Positions 38,018 through 46,428 of a DNA stretch of 64,000 nucleotides are shown here, piece after piece. A program made the position numbers and the translations under genes. The notes below the pieces were generated by a model. The model was given only the letters and a program-made list of their open reading frames with translations, was not told where the DNA came from and did no database searches. The number at the start of each line of letters is the position of its first letter. Position 1 is the stretch's first letter. The stretch is from Luteibacter sp. 9135 (GTDB lineage Bacteria; Pseudomonadota; Gammaproteobacteria; Xanthomonadales; Rhodanobacteraceae), in assembly GCF_000745005.1 (NCBI RefSeq), contig NZ_JQNB01000001.1, positions 1,459,001 through 1,523,000 of the forward strand, given 5' to 3'.

Positions 38018-38572
38018 GTGCTGGTCGCGCTGAACAAGCCCTTCGGGGTGCTGTGCCAGTTCACCGACGCCGCCGGCCGGCGCACGCTGGCCGATGTCGT
38101 GCCGCACAAGGGCGTGTACGCGGCCGGCCGGTTGGACCACGACAGCGAAGGCCTGCTGCTGCTCACCGACGACGGCAAGCTGCAGCATCGCCTGGCCGAT
38201 CCGAAGCACAAGCAGCCGAAGACGTATGTGGTGCAGGTGGAGGGTGTGCCGACGGAAGACGCCCTCGACCGGCTACGCCGCGGCGTCACGCTCAACGACG
38301 GCCCCACGCTGCCGGCCGGCGTGGCGGCGATCGACCCACCCGACTGGCTGTGGCCACGCGATCCGCCCGTGCGCTTTCGCAAGACGGTGCCGGATGCGTG
38401 GCTGCGCATCGTGCTGCGCGAAGGGCGCAACCGGCAGGTGCGGCGCATGACGGCGGCCGTGGGATTGCCCACGCTGCGCCTGATCCGCGAGGCCGTCGGC
38501 GATTACCGACTCGACGGCCTGGCCCCGGGGGCCGTGCGGATCATCGACCCGACGCGTCAGACCGAGCGATAA
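38018..38572 (+). CDS. rluE: 23S rRNA pseudouridine synthase, RluE type
   Basis: This 184-residue pseudouridine synthase of the RsuA/RluB family lacks an S4 domain, as RluE does. The catalytic aspartate lies in [14 protein letters not shown], and [22 protein letters not shown] is the second conserved motif. RluE modifies U2457 of 23S rRNA in E. coli. It starts with GTG one base after the methyltransferase stop. Its 3' end overlaps the convergent dgoA gene by 16 bases. Confidence 0.9.
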   Translation: MLVALNKPFGVLCQFTDAAGRRTLADVVPHKGVYAAGRLDHDSEGLLLLTDDGKLQHRLADPKHKQPKTYVVQVEGVPTEDALDRLRRGVTLNDGPTLPAGVAAIDPPDWLWPRDPPVRFRKTVPDAWLRIVLREGRNRQVRRMTAAVGLPTLRLIREAVGDYRLDGLAPGAVRIIDPTRQTER

Positions 38573-39168
38573 GCGGTGACGAAGGCGGCGGCGCGTTCCC
38601 GCGTTCGTGACACGGGCTGACCGGGTTTGTAGAGATCACTGCCCAGCCCGGCCCCGATGCAGCCGGCGTCGAGGAACTGGCCCAGGTTTTCCGGGGTAAC
38701 GCCGCCGACCGCCAGCAACGGCACGTCCGGCGGCAGCACCGCACGGATGCCCTTGATATAGGAGGGCCCGAGGATCGACGACGGAAACAGCTTGAGCGAT
38801 TGTGCGCCGGCAGCCAGTGCCGCAAACGCTTCCGTTGGCGTCATGAAGCCGATGGCGGTATAGAGGTTGCGCTCGCGCGCCTTGCGGATGGTGGCCGGAT
38901 CGGTGTTGGGCGTGACCATCAGGTGGCCGCCCAGGTCGGCCACCTGGGCGGCCGCCTCGGGCGACAGGACGGTACCCGCACCGACCAGGGCGCGTGCACC
39001 GGCCGTTTCCACCGCGAGCGGGATGCTGCGCTGCCAGTCGGGCGAATTCAGTGGGATCTCGATGGCGTCGAAGCCTTCGGCGATCAGCGCCTCGACATGG
39101 CCGACTACTTCGTCGGGGGTGATACCGCGCAGGATCGCGATGAGCGGCAGAGCGGTGGGCCAGCTCAT
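38557..39168 (-). CDS. dgoA: 2-dehydro-3-deoxy-6-phosphogalactonate aldolase
   Basis: This 203-residue KDPG/KDPGal-type class I aldolase splits 2-dehydro-3-deoxy-6-phosphogalactonate into pyruvate and glyceraldehyde 3-phosphate. [13 protein letters not shown], the glutamate in [18 protein letters not shown] and the Schiff-base lysine in [10 protein letters not shown] are visible. Pairing with a DgoK kinase in the same operon favours DgoA over the gluconate enzyme Eda. Its ATG overlaps the stop of the SMP-30 gene (ATGA). Confidence 0.9.
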   Translation of the reverse strand: MSWPTALPLIAILRGITPDEVVGHVEALIAEGFDAIEIPLNSPDWQRSIPLAVETAGARALVGAGTVLSPEAAAQVADLGGHLMVTPNTDPATIRKARERNLYTAIGFMTPTEAFAALAAGAQSLKLFPSSILGPSYIKGIRAVLPPDVPLLAVGGVTPENLGQFLDAGCIGAGLGSDLYKPGQPVSRTRERAAAFVTAYRSV

Positions 39169-40058
39169 GACTGCACCTCGTGGCCGTAGCGTGCCTCGGG
39201 CAGGCCACGCCCTCGCGGCGGCGTGCCGATGAAGATTGCGCCGTTGAGCGGCTCGTCGCGGACCGTGGCCTCGTCGATGCCCTTGTGCGCGGAGGTGATC
39301 ACCATCTGCGCCAGGTCCGTCCCCGCAAAGCTGACGCAGCTGGGCTGGCGCGCGGGCAGCGGAATGATCGTGTCGATGCGCCCGTCCGGCGCGTAGCGGA
39401 CCACGCGCGACGCGCCCCATTGGGCGTTCCAGAGGAAACCGTCGGCATCGATGGTGGAACCGTCCGGCTCGTGGCCCGCATCCACCTCGGCAAAACCGCG
39501 GATGCGATCCACCTCGCCGGTGTCCGAATCGTAGTCGCAGGCCATGATGCGAGCCGTCGGTGAATCGGTGAAGTACATCGTTTCCCCGTCGGGACTGAAA
39601 CAGATGCTGTTGGTGATCGCGGCCTTGGGCAGGGCCAGGCGGCCCAGCTGGCCGTTCTTCGTGTAGCGCCAGAACGAGGCGATCTGTTCGGGCCCCCGCT
39701 CGTTCAGCGTGCCGAAGATGAAGTTGCCGCCGCGGTCGCAGCGCCCGTCGTTGGTGCGTGTGCCGGGAAGGCCGGCCTCGATGTCGTCCAGGACATGCAG
39801 GCGGCCATCGCGCGTATCGAACCGCCCCAACTGTTTCTCCATCGCCAGCAGCAGGACGCCGGGCTCGTGGGTCAGCGCGAAGCAGCCGACGCGCGCAGGC
39901 AGCACATGCTCGCGCACCACGCCGGTGGCCGGGTCGTAGTCGTGGATCGTCGACGTGGCGATATCGGTCCAGCGGACCAGGCCCGTCAGGTCGTCCCAGA
40001 TCACGCCTTCGGCATGGGCCTGGCGCTGCGGGGAAAGGGGTTTGAACGAATCGGTCAT
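39165..40058 (-). CDS. SMP-30/gluconolactonase-family lactonase
   Basis: This 297-residue six-bladed beta-propeller hydrolyses sugar lactones with a divalent metal. AEGVIWDD carries the first metal glutamate, RTNDGRCDRGGNFIFGT and NSICFSPDGETMYFTDS hold further metal residues, and EPDGSTIDADGFLWNAQWG is the conserved last part. In this operon, between a KDGal kinase and the aldolase, it most likely opens galactono- or arabinolactone. The ATG at 40058 matches the family start; the upstream extension does not. Confidence 0.87.
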   Translation of the reverse strand: MTDSFKPLSPQRQAHAEGVIWDDLTGLVRWTDIATSTIHDYDPATGVVREHVLPARVGCFALTHEPGVLLLAMEKQLGRFDTRDGRLHVLDDIEAGLPGTRTNDGRCDRGGNFIFGTLNERGPEQIASFWRYTKNGQLGRLALPKAAITNSICFSPDGETMYFTDSPTARIMACDYDSDTGEVDRIRGFAEVDAGHEPDGSTIDADGFLWNAQWGASRVVRYAPDGRIDTIIPLPARQPSCVSFAGTDLAQMVITSAHKGIDEATVRDEPLNGAIFIGTPPRGRGLPEARYGHEVQS

Positions 40059-40092
40059 CAGCGGTGTCGCCTGTGTTCTTGGGCCTGAAGGA

Positions 40093-41091
40093 TTACGCGA
40101 CCAGCCCGCGGCGACGGGCCACGGCGATGGCACCGGCGCCGGCCAGGTCGCACTGCATGTCGTCGCCGACCACCGTCAGCGTGCCGGAGAAGAAGTCGTC
40201 GTCCTCGACCAGCCGCGCGATCGCTTCGCGCAGTATGGGCTTGCCGCTGACGACGAAGCGTGTACCCGGGCGCATCCGGATCGCGCTGGAGTGTTTCAGG
40301 GTGAGGATATCGGAGGCGAGCACGGCCCCGAGCAGGAAATTGGCTCGCGCGTTGGCGTCGTGGTCCGTGAACTGGTCGAGGATGCGTACGCTGAAGCAGG
40401 TGCGTCCCAGGCCGACCCGGTGGGCGGAGGCGGCGCCGGCCCGCAGCATCTCCGCATCGATGTGCGTGGCGAAACCGTCCTTCAGCGACCCGGCCAGGAT
40501 CGTGTCGTGCGAGATCACCTGCAGCAGCTCGCCGGCCAGGGTGGTGACGCAGCCGTCGATGCGACCCTCCTGGTCGATGCTGACGAACTTGGAGTGCGAG
40601 CCGGGCAGTGCGATGACCGCCGGTTCGGTCAATGCAAGGCGTTCGACCAGGGCCAATGCCTCGGTTTCTTCACCGCGCATCATGTCCATGGCTTCGACGT
40701 TGTGCAGGTCGATGGGCCCCACGGCGTTGCGCACGCCCGGCACGAAGGCGATGGGCGCGTGCCAGACACCCTCGATGCGCACCTCGCGCATGGCGGCCGC
40801 AAGCTCGTCGATGCCGGCCGGCGCGGGCACGTGCGGTATCTCGCACAGGCCCATGTTCGAGGTGATCATGCCCGAGGCCAGCACGGGGCCGATGTCGCTT
40901 TGGGTCATACCGGCGGCGAAAAGTACCCCGGCGATGGCATCGCGCAACGCCTGTTCGAGCTTGCCCGTGCTGCCGGTGATGGCGGTGTCGCGCACCCCCA
41001 CCGGACGCGAGGTCAGGGCGACGGCTTCGCCGTCCTGCCAGGCGGTGACGCGGGTGTTGGTCGTGCCGGTGTCGATGGTCAGGATATTCAT
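40093..41091 (-). CDS. dgoK: 2-dehydro-3-deoxygalactonokinase
   Basis: This 332-residue kinase phosphorylates 2-dehydro-3-deoxygalactonate. The N-terminus LTIDTGTTNTRVTAW binds phosphate, and GMITSNMGLCEIPHVPAPAG and LPGSHSKFVSIDQEGRI are DgoK signatures. AGAG-type ribosome binding bases lie about seven bases before the ATG. It is the first gene of the three-gene operon. Galactonate dehydratase and a transporter are not in the window. Confidence 0.9.
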   Translation of the reverse strand: MNILTIDTGTTNTRVTAWQDGEAVALTSRPVGVRDTAITGSTGKLEQALRDAIAGVLFAAGMTQSDIGPVLASGMITSNMGLCEIPHVPAPAGIDELAAAMREVRIEGVWHAPIAFVPGVRNAVGPIDLHNVEAMDMMRGEETEALALVERLALTEPAVIALPGSHSKFVSIDQEGRIDGCVTTLAGELLQVISHDTILAGSLKDGFATHIDAEMLRAGAASAHRVGLGRTCFSVRILDQFTDHDANARANFLLGAVLASDILTLKHSSAIRMRPGTRFVVSGKPILREAIARLVEDDDFFSGTLTVVGDDMQCDLAGAGAIAVARRRGLVA

Positions 41092-41143
41092 CACGTGTCC
41101 TCTGGAGGGCATGCGTCTTGTTCGGAGGGACTGCGCCTGGGCG

Positions 41144-41758
41144 TCAGCAGTCGCCCGCGGATTTCTTCCGGCGCCACCAGATCACCGCCAGCGCGATCAG
41201 CGCCGCGGCGATGGCCAGCCAGATACCGGTCTGCCCACGACGGATCCACATCGACAGCCAGGCGTGGTTGTGCGCGCCGAAGTAACCCAGGTAGACCCAG
41301 ATCGGCACGCTGATGGCGGCGGCGAGGCCGTCCAGCAGCAGGAAGCGGAAGAAGCCCACGCGGTGGGTGGCGCCGGCGGTGATGAACACCGCGGTGCGCA
41401 TGCCGGGCAGGAAGCGCGCCACGAACATCATGCGGTTGCCGTACTTCTCGAATTTTTCCTGCACCTTCGTGTAGCGCTCCGGCGTGAGCAGGCGGGACAC
41501 CACACGCCAACTCATGATCCGCGCGCCGAAATGGCGACCCAGCAGGAACATGGTGGAATCGCCCACCAGCACACCGGCCATGCCGATACCGACCATGGTG
41601 TGCACGTCGCCGTAGCCCAGGCCCGTGATGATGCCGCCGGCGACGAGGGTGATGTCCTCGGGCAGGGGCACGCCCGCCCCGCAGAGCATCAGGGCGAAGA
41701 AAACGGCGGCATAGCCATTGCGACCGAAGAAGTCGACGAGGTCGTTGAGTAGATCCAT
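41144..41758 (-). CDS. DedA-family membrane protein
   Basis: This 204-residue inner-membrane protein belongs to the DedA/Tvp38 family, implicated in lipid scrambling and membrane homeostasis. The motifs GAGVPLPEDITLVAGG and FVARFLPGMRTAVFITAGATHRVGFFRFL, the latter with the conserved F/G-x-R-x-x-P-x-x-R, are clear. About five hydrophobic segments and a basic C-terminal tail are present. It follows dnaG on the same strand after 91 bases and may share its transcript. Confidence 0.9.
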   Translation of the reverse strand: MDLLNDLVDFFGRNGYAAVFFALMLCGAGVPLPEDITLVAGGIITGLGYGDVHTMVGIGMAGVLVGDSTMFLLGRHFGARIMSWRVVSRLLTPERYTKVQEKFEKYGNRMMFVARFLPGMRTAVFITAGATHRVGFFRFLLLDGLAAAISVPIWVYLGYFGAHNHAWLSMWIRRGQTGIWLAIAAALIALAVIWWRRKKSAGDC

Positions 41759-41849
41759 CAGTGGCGCGTGAAGCCGGCTGGGGCCGGTCCCTTGGAAGAA
41801 CGAGGCGGGGATGATCCCATGGATCGTGTTACGGCGACGGTGCGCCGCA

Positions 41850-43592
41850 TCATTCGCCGGCCGCCCGGGCCGGCGCGGCCCGCGCCGCCAGCAACACGCG
41901 CAGCTCGGCTTTTTCCGTGTCGTCGAGGATGCCCTCGCGGCTGCGGGCGATCAGCTGCTCGCGGCGCTGCATGGTGGCCTGGCGTTCCATCTGGGTGAGG
42001 GCGTCGTGGAACTCCACGCGCTGCATGTCCGCCTCGCCCACCACGTCCGCGGCCATCAGTTTCTGCAGGGAGGCGTATTCGGGGCGCTCCATGAAATGCT
42101 CGACCAGCACGGCAGGGCGGATGCCGGGGCGCGCCCGTGCCACGTCCAGCAGCTCGGACAGCAAGCCGACGCCCGGGCGGTCCAGGCGCAGGAAGGGGTA
42201 GGGCGGCTCCACTTCCGCGGCCAGTTCCGGCTGGGCCAGCAGTAGCGTGATGGCGCTGCGGACCAGGCTGCGCTGGACGTTGGCCGGACGCGCGTTGTCG
42301 GGCCGGCGGGAAGGCGGCTCCGGTTCGAGCACGGCACGGGCGCCGGTGCGCCGTTCCAGTTCCTGGCCCATGAGGTCACGGAAGGCGCCATCGGGCAGCT
42401 TGGCGATCAGCGGCCGTGCCCGCTCGGCCAGACGCGCACGGCCATCGAGGCGGCTGATGTCGACGTCGCGGCCCAGTTCCTCGAAGAAGTATTCCGACAT
42501 GGGCATGGATTCTTTCATGCGTTTCTCGAAGCCGTCCTTGCCTTCCTTGCGCACCAGCGTGTCCGGGTCCTCGCCGTCGGGCAGGAACAGGAAGTGCGCC
42601 TGGCGCCCGTCGCGCATGCGCGGCAGCACCGATTCCAGCGCGCGCCAGGCCGCGGCGCGGCCCGCCCGGTCGCCGTCGAAGCAGAAATACACATCGGGTG
42701 CGGCGCGGAACAGCACTTCGGCGTGGTCGGGCGTGGTCGCCGTGCCCAGCGTGGCCACCGCGATGGGCAGTCCGGCCTGGTGCAGGGCGATGACGTCCAT
42801 GTAGCCCTCCACCACCATGATCCGCGTGAGCTGCTGGTGCGCCTGCTTCACCTGCCACAGGGCGAACAGCTCCTTGCCCTTGTGGAAGAGCGGGGTTTCC
42901 GGAGAATTGAGGTACTTGGGGCTCTGTTCCGACGACAGCACGCGCCCACCGAAGGCGATGACCCGCCCGCGTCGATCGAGGATGGGGAACATCACCCGTT
43001 CGCGGAAACGGTCGTAGCGGTTGCCGCGCTCGTTGCTGGCGACCATGCCGGCCTCGTTCAGCAGCTGCCGGCGGCGGTCGCTGGTGCCCAGTGCCTTGAG
43101 CACGCCGTCGAACCCCGCCGGCGCCCAGCCGATGCGGAAGCGCTTGACGATCTCGTCGTCCAGCCCGCGGCCATCGACATAGGCCTTCGCCTCCGGGCTG
43201 CCGCCCAGCTCGCGCTGGTAGAAGCTGGCCGTCTCGTCGAGCAGGGTGTAGAGGTCGCTGCGGTCTTCACGCGGCTTGTCGTCGCGGCTGCCCTCGTAGG
43301 GCACCTTGAGGCCGGCGGACTGGGCCAGTTCCTCGATGGCGTCGGGAAACTCGAGCCGGTCGTAGTCCATGATGAACTTGATCGCACTGCCATGGGCACC
43401 GCAACCGAAGCAGTGGAAGAACTGCTTCTGTGGGCTGACATAGAAGGAGGGTGAGCGTTCGTTGTGGAACGGGCAGCAGGCCGTCCACTCGCGTCCGGCT
43501 TTTTTCAGCGGCACGCGCCGCTCGATCACGTCGACGATGTCGACGCGGGTCAGCAGTTCATCGATGAAACTGTCGGGAATACGGCCGCGCAT
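41850..43592 (-). CDS. dnaG: DNA primase
   Basis: This 580-residue primase makes RNA primers at the replication fork. The N-terminal zinc domain has CCPFHNERSPSF and CFGCGAHG (about 39-65). The RNA polymerase core holds GFGGRV-like and TOPRIM residues (VVEGYMDVIALHQAG, about 260-275, then CFDGDRAG). The C-terminal helicase-binding domain occupies about 440-580. The length is normal. It lies downstream of rpsU and yqeY, the classic macromolecular-synthesis order, but rpoD does not follow. Confidence 0.96.
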   Translation of the reverse strand: MRGRIPDSFIDELLTRVDIVDVIERRVPLKKAGREWTACCPFHNERSPSFYVSPQKQFFHCFGCGAHGSAIKFIMDYDRLEFPDAIEELAQSAGLKVPYEGSRDDKPREDRSDLYTLLDETASFYQRELGGSPEAKAYVDGRGLDDEIVKRFRIGWAPAGFDGVLKALGTSDRRRQLLNEAGMVASNERGNRYDRFRERVMFPILDRRGRVIAFGGRVLSSEQSPKYLNSPETPLFHKGKELFALWQVKQAHQQLTRIMVVEGYMDVIALHQAGLPIAVATLGTATTPDHAEVLFRAAPDVYFCFDGDRAGRAAAWRALESVLPRMRDGRQAHFLFLPDGEDPDTLVRKEGKDGFEKRMKESMPMSEYFFEELGRDVDISRLDGRARLAERARPLIAKLPDGAFRDLMGQELERRTGARAVLEPEPPSRRPDNARPANVQRSLVRSAITLLLAQPELAAEVEPPYPFLRLDRPGVGLLSELLDVARARPGIRPAVLVEHFMERPEYASLQKLMAADVVGEADMQRVEFHDALTQMERQATMQRREQLIARSREGILDDTEKAELRVLLAARAAPARAAGE

Positions 43593-43653
43593 CAGTCGCC
43601 TAGGATGCCATGCATCCGGCTCCGTATGGCGTCCGCATTCCCGACGGGCGCGA

Positions 43654-43827
43654 TCAGAACGCCAGGTGGAAGACGCCGATCACGGCCAGGATCGCGATCA
43701 CGAACAGGATCAGGAAGATGGCGAAGCAGATCTTGGCGATCGTGCCGGCAACGCCCGACACGCGGCTGAAGCCGAGCGCGCCGGTAACGAGGGCGATGAG
43801 ACCGAAAATAATGGCGTACTTGAGCAT
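43654..43827 (-). CDS. DUF1328-family small membrane protein
   Basis: This 57-residue protein, MLKYAIIFGLIALVTGALGF onward, has two hydrophobic helices and the GFSRVSGVAGTIAKICF middle typical of DUF1328 (YtjA-like) proteins. Its function is unknown; related genes are common near stress and envelope genes. It is inserted between yqeY and dnaG. A GGGAA site precedes the ATG at moderate spacing. Confidence 0.82.
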   Translation of the reverse strand: MLKYAIIFGLIALVTGALGFSRVSGVAGTIAKICFAIFLILFVIAILAVIGVFHLAF

Positions 43828-43966
43828 TGGGGATTCCCGTCGAGCGCCGGAGGAGGGTCCCGCCAGCTGCGGTGCGGAGAATGCTCACAAATGTGTAGGG
43901 CTGCCGTGAATGTGTCACGCCGATGTCACCCCCCACCCATCCCCTGACGGCTGGAAGGCACCGTGC

Positions 43967-44074
43967 GTAGGAGCGCACGATGTGCGCGAAAAGCCAACAG
44001 CGCGAAAACGAGGCAAGCCCCATTTTTTCAGCGTGATCGCGAAAAGATATCGCGCGCGTGAGCGCGCTCCTACA
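43967..44074. repeat. REPIN copy 2 (two different REP variants)
   Basis: The left REP (43967-43989) is the same palindrome as in copies 1 and 3. The right REP (44050-44074) is a variant with GCGCGCTC/GAGCGCGC-like changes. The spacer shares AAAAGCCAAC and AGGCAAGCCCC with copy 3. It fills the gap between the DUF1328 gene and yqeY. Confidence 0.8.
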
Positions 44075-44093
44075 CGGTCGGTCCGGCCGCTGG

Positions 44094-44537
44094 TCAGACC
44101 AGGCGGGCTTTGACCTTGCCTGCCACGGCGCCCATGTCGGCACGGCCGGCGGCCTTTTCCTTCACCAGGGCCACGACCTTCCCCATGTCGCGGGCGGTGG
44201 TGGCGCCGGTCTCGGCGATGGCGTCGGCGATCACGGCGTCCAACTCGACCTCGCTGAGCTTGGCCGGGAGGTAGCCGTCGATGATACCCATCTCGTAGCG
44301 CTCGATGTCGGCGAGGTCCGTTCGGCCGGCCTTGTCGAACTGCTCGATGGAGTCGCGCCGCTGCTTCTGCATCTTCTCCAGCGCCGCCAGCACCTGGGCG
44401 TCGTCCAGTTCGATGCGCTCGTCCACTTCACGCTGCTTGATCTGGGCCTGCATCAGGCGGATAACAGCCAGGCGTTCTTTTTCGCCACCCTTCATGGCGG
44501 CCTTCATGTCTTCGGTGATCTTTGCCTTCAGGCTCAT
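44094..44537 (-). CDS. yqeY: GatB/YqeY-domain protein
   Basis: This 147-residue protein belongs to the YqeY family, related to the tail domain of the amidotransferase subunit GatB. MSLKAKITEDMKAAMKGGEK, RLAVIRLMQAQIKQREVDER and the C-terminal GRADMGAVAGKVKARL are characteristic. The family is thought to bind tRNA, but its role is not settled. It lies between rpsU and dnaG as in many proteobacteria. GGAG lies seven bases before the ATG. Confidence 0.92.
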   Translation of the reverse strand: MSLKAKITEDMKAAMKGGEKERLAVIRLMQAQIKQREVDERIELDDAQVLAALEKMQKQRRDSIEQFDKAGRTDLADIERYEMGIIDGYLPAKLSEVELDAVIADAIAETGATTARDMGKVVALVKEKAAGRADMGAVAGKVKARLV

Positions 44538-44557
44538 GTCTTTTCTCCGGGACGACG

Positions 44558-44590
44558 AAAAGCCGGCTTCACCTTTCGGCGAAGCCGGCT
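44558..44590 (-). terminator. Terminator downstream of rpsU
   Basis: On the minus strand a 10-bp stem (44581-44590 with 44561-44570) with a ten-base loop is followed by TTTT. It lies between rpsU and yqeY and should let rpsU be made in excess over yqeY and dnaG. Confidence 0.75.
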
Positions 44591-44671
44591 CGGGTTCCGC
44601 CTGATTGCGGCGGCAGCGGGCGAACGCGCCAGCCGCGGGTCCAGCACCCGACCTGACGGCCGGGCCGGCAA

Positions 44672-44887
44672 TCAGTACATGCGGGTCCGGCGCGTCGTGT
44701 CGCGGGACAGACGGCGCAGGTGACGCTTCACAGCAGCAGCGCGCTTGCGCTTACGCTCCTGGGTGGGCTTTTCGTAAAATTCGCGCTTGCGCGTTTCGGC
44801 CAGGACGCCAGCCTTCTCGCACGTACGCTTGAAGCGGCGAAGGGCAAGCTCAAACGGCTCGTTCTCGCGGACTTTAACGCTCGGCAT
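44672..44887 (-). CDS. rpsU: 30S ribosomal protein S21
   Basis: This 71-residue basic protein is full-length S21: [20 protein letters not shown], the [20 protein letters not shown] segment and the Arg/Lys-rich tail. S21 binds the 30S platform and helps select mRNAs with ribosome binding sites. It is preceded by a strong promoter at 44936-44965 and followed by a terminator, as usual for the first gene of the macromolecular-synthesis operon. Confidence 0.97.
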   Translation of the reverse strand: MPSVKVRENEPFELALRRFKRTCEKAGVLAETRKREFYEKPTQERKRKRAAAVKRHLRRLSRDTTRRTRMY

Positions 44888-44935
44888 GGAAACTCCACTT
44901 GTTTAAACTGACCCGTCTACCCGGGTGAGCCGCGG

Positions 44936-44965
44936 ATTATAACGTGATCGATTCGAAAAATTCAA
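44936..44965 (-). promoter_or_regulatory. Strong sigma-70 promoter of rpsU
   Basis: On the minus strand TTGAAT (44965-44960) and TATAAT (44941-44936) are separated by 18 bases, close to the sigma-70 consensus. The -10 box lies two bases before the divergent tsaD start codon and the -35 box lies inside tsaD. Confidence 0.75.
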
Positions 44966-45993
44966 AGCCCGTGTTGGGTGTGGAAACCTCCTGCGACGAG
45001 ACGGGGGTGGCCCTGCTCCGCTGGGACCCGCAACAGCCGGGCCGTGGCCTGCTTTCCCATGCGCTGTTCAGCCAGATCGCCCTGCACGCCGAATACGGCG
45101 GCGTGGTGCCCGAACTGGCCAGCCGCGACCACGTGCGCAAGCTGGTGCCCCTGGTACGCCAGGCCTTGAAGGATGCGGGGCTGACGCCCGCGGACCTGGG
45201 CGGCGTGGCCTACACCGCCGGCCCCGGCCTCGTCGGGGCCTTGCTGGTGGGTGCCTCGGCCGCCCGTGCCATGGCCTGGGCCCTGGGCATTCCGGCCATC
45301 GGCGTGCATCACATGGAAGGCCACCTGCTGGCGCCCCTGCTGGAAGACGACCCGCCGGAGCCGCCCTTCGTGGCCCTGCTGGTGTCGGGCGGCCATTCCA
45401 TGCTGGTCGAGGTGAAGGCCATCGGTGAGTACACCATCCTGGGCGATACTTTGGACGACGCGGCGGGTGAGGCGTTCGACAAGACCGCCAAGCTGATGGG
45501 CCTGCCGTACCCGGGCGGCCCGGCACTGGCAAAGCTGGCCGAGCAGGGTACGCCTGGCCGATTCCGCTTCTCCCGGCCCATGGTCGACCGGCCGGGGCTG
45601 GACTTCAGCTTCTCCGGCCTGAAGACCCAGGTGCTGCTGGCGTGGCAGGCCTCCGACAAGACGGCACAGACCCGCGCGGACATCGCACGGGCCTTCGAGG
45701 AGGCCATCGTCGATACGCTGGCGATCAAGTGCCGGCGCGCGCTGGAAGCCAGCGGCGCCCGGCGGCTGGTGATCGCCGGTGGCGTCGGCGCCAACACGCG
45801 CCTGCGCGAGCAGCTGGCGGACGCCGCGGCGAAGGACGGTTTCCGGGTGTATTTCCCGCGCCTGGCCTTCTGCACCGACAACGGCGCCATGATCGCCCTG
45901 GCCGGTGCCATCCGCCTGGCCGCCGGCCAGCAGCAGGACGCCACCATCCAGGTGCATCCGCGCTGGAGCCTGGAGACCCTGCCCGCGGCGTGA
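44944..45993 (+). CDS. tsaD: tRNA threonylcarbamoyladenosine transferase subunit
   Basis: This 349-residue protein, with TsaB and TsaE, makes t6A37 in ANN-decoding tRNAs. [16 protein letters not shown], the metal histidines in [26 protein letters not shown] and [23 protein letters not shown] are diagnostic. The start is a GTG at 44944, at the family position. It is divergent from rpsU, as in many gammaproteobacteria, and the rpsU promoter overlaps its first codons. Confidence 0.96.
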   Translation: MIDSKNSKPVLGVETSCDETGVALLRWDPQQPGRGLLSHALFSQIALHAEYGGVVPELASRDHVRKLVPLVRQALKDAGLTPADLGGVAYTAGPGLVGALLVGASAARAMAWALGIPAIGVHHMEGHLLAPLLEDDPPEPPFVALLVSGGHSMLVEVKAIGEYTILGDTLDDAAGEAFDKTAKLMGLPYPGGPALAKLAEQGTPGRFRFSRPMVDRPGLDFSFSGLKTQVLLAWQASDKTAQTRADIARAFEEAIVDTLAIKCRRALEASGARRLVIAGGVGANTRLREQLADAAAKDGFRVYFPRLAFCTDNGAMIALAGAIRLAAGQQQDATIQVHPRWSLETLPAA

Positions 45994-46068
45994 CGCGTCG
46001 TCGCGCACGGTTGCACAAATGGCATCCGTCGCCGACCCTGTAAGCCCTTCGCATCACCAGACACCCGC

Positions 46069-46428
46069 ATGGATATCGTCTTCATCGAAGACCTGCGCAT
46101 CGACGCGGTCATCGGCATCTACGACTGGGAGCGCCGTATCCGGCAGACCCTGTCGTTCGACATCGAGATGGCCTTCGACAACCGCAAGCCCGCCGCGACC
46201 GACGACATCGAGCAGACGCTCAACTACAAGTCGGTCTCCAAACGCCTGCAGGCCTATGTCGAGGCGTCCAGCTTCGGCCTCGTCGAGACTCTGGCGGAAC
46301 GCTGCGCGCAGATCGTCCGCGAGGAATTCGGCGTGGCCTGGGTGCGCCTGAAGCTGTCCAAGCCCGGTGCCGTGCGCGGCGCCAGGGCCGTGGGTGTGCG
46401 CATCGAACGCGGCACCCGACCGGAATGA
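46069..46428 (+). CDS. folB: Dihydroneopterin aldolase
   Basis: This 119-residue enzyme converts 7,8-dihydroneopterin to 6-hydroxymethyl-dihydropterin and glycolaldehyde in folate synthesis. MDIVFIEDLRIDAVIGIYDWER, LNYKSVSKRLQAYVEAS, LVETLAERCAQIV and LKLSKPGAVRGARAVGV are FolB signatures, with the catalytic lysine in the last. Its stop overlaps the MscS gene start (ATGA), and folK follows that gene, so the two folate steps share an operon. Confidence 0.94.
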   Translation: MDIVFIEDLRIDAVIGIYDWERRIRQTLSFDIEMAFDNRKPAATDDIEQTLNYKSVSKRLQAYVEASSFGLVETLAERCAQIVREEFGVAWVRLKLSKPGAVRGARAVGVRIERGTRPE

